From NCBI RefSeq assembly GCF_003286085.1, contig NW_020825450.1, positions 1 through 64,000 of the forward strand: 64,000 bases of DNA, given 5' to 3'. The notes beneath the pieces are model-generated. The model made no database searches. It was not told where the DNA came from and saw only the letters and a program-made list of their open reading frames with translations. The position numbers were made by a program, and so were the translations under genes. Source of the stretch: Drosophila persimilis (taxonomy: Eukaryota; Arthropoda; Insecta; Diptera; Drosophilidae). Shown here one piece after another: positions 63,911 to 64,000 of the stretch (its first letter is position 1; every line of letters begins with the position of its first letter).

Positions 63911-64000
63911 GTTGTTGAGAAAAATTAGCTTATATATACTTAGCTTTACATACCCTACATAACGAAAAGAAGAGAGAAGAAAAATGATCACACTATAAAA
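63911..64000 (-). other. 3' flank of NHL-like gene, copy 4 (window end)
   Basis: 'taccctacataacgaaaaga' and the beginning of the gatcacac repeats match 16950-17040. The NHL reading frame, if present, lies beyond the window. Confidence 0.5.

Overview
The window is a eukaryotic, transposon-saturated stretch most consistent with Drosophila heterochromatin. Three things point there: many copies of a DINE-1/INE-1 Helitron-class element (hairpin 5' end, (GTCY)n microsatellite, 3' hairpin); BEL/Pao, Ty3/gypsy (Osvaldo-like and gypsy-like), CR1 and LOA-type retroelements of the kinds known from Drosophila; and one degenerate host-derived gene resembling the NHL domain of Brain tumor (Brat). I see no intact host gene, rRNA, tRNA gene or CRISPR. 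I cannot name the species. LOA-type elements plus abundant DINE-1 fit the obscura group among others, and a Y, neo-Y or pericentromeric origin is inference only.

Layout. 1-4556: minus-strand Osvaldo-like LTR element (1 kb LTR, tRNA-Lys primer site, gag, start of protease), invaded by a DINE-1. 4557-14550: two copies of a ~4.7 kb composite unit A (DINE-1 pieces, a Ty3/gypsy-type gag with a RING-like N-terminus, a BEL gag fragment, an unclassified GC-rich module, a DINE-1 fragment, a CR1 5'UTR). 14551-31138: two complete copies and one partial copy of a 6.4-6.8 kb composite unit B (DINE-1, dead minus-strand BEL pol, 3' end of the NHL gene, dead CR1). 30943-31924: the longest copy of the NHL pseudogene. 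31925-32800: sequence seen once. 32801-35308: a third, partial unit A. 35310-36836: start of another minus-strand BEL element. 36848-41427: a near full-length LOA-type non-LTR element with an 11-bp target duplication. 41439-53275: a decayed minus-strand gypsy-like element split by a young BEL/Pao element (43884-50327) that has a complete gag-pol frame and 5-bp target duplications. 53276-54035: a RING-H2 gag remnant. 54049-57079: a fourth unit-A-like block whose BEL part reaches the protease. 57080-60868: a CR1 copy interrupted by a 2.45 kb LTR deletion derivative with identical LTRs. 60919-64000: DINE-1 and a fourth unit B, cut by the window end.

How it fits together. The region grew by nested insertion (BEL into gypsy-like, an LTR element into CR1, DINE-1 into a T tract, Osvaldo-like into DINE-1) and then by duplication of composite blocks, because nonsense mutations and deletion junctions are shared between copies. 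Only the BEL at 43884-50327 looks capable of coding for its own movement. The most unusual material is the amplified Brat-like NHL gene debris, the RING-type retroelement gags, and a 12-unit Asn-Glu-Cys hexapeptide repeat in the small LTR element.
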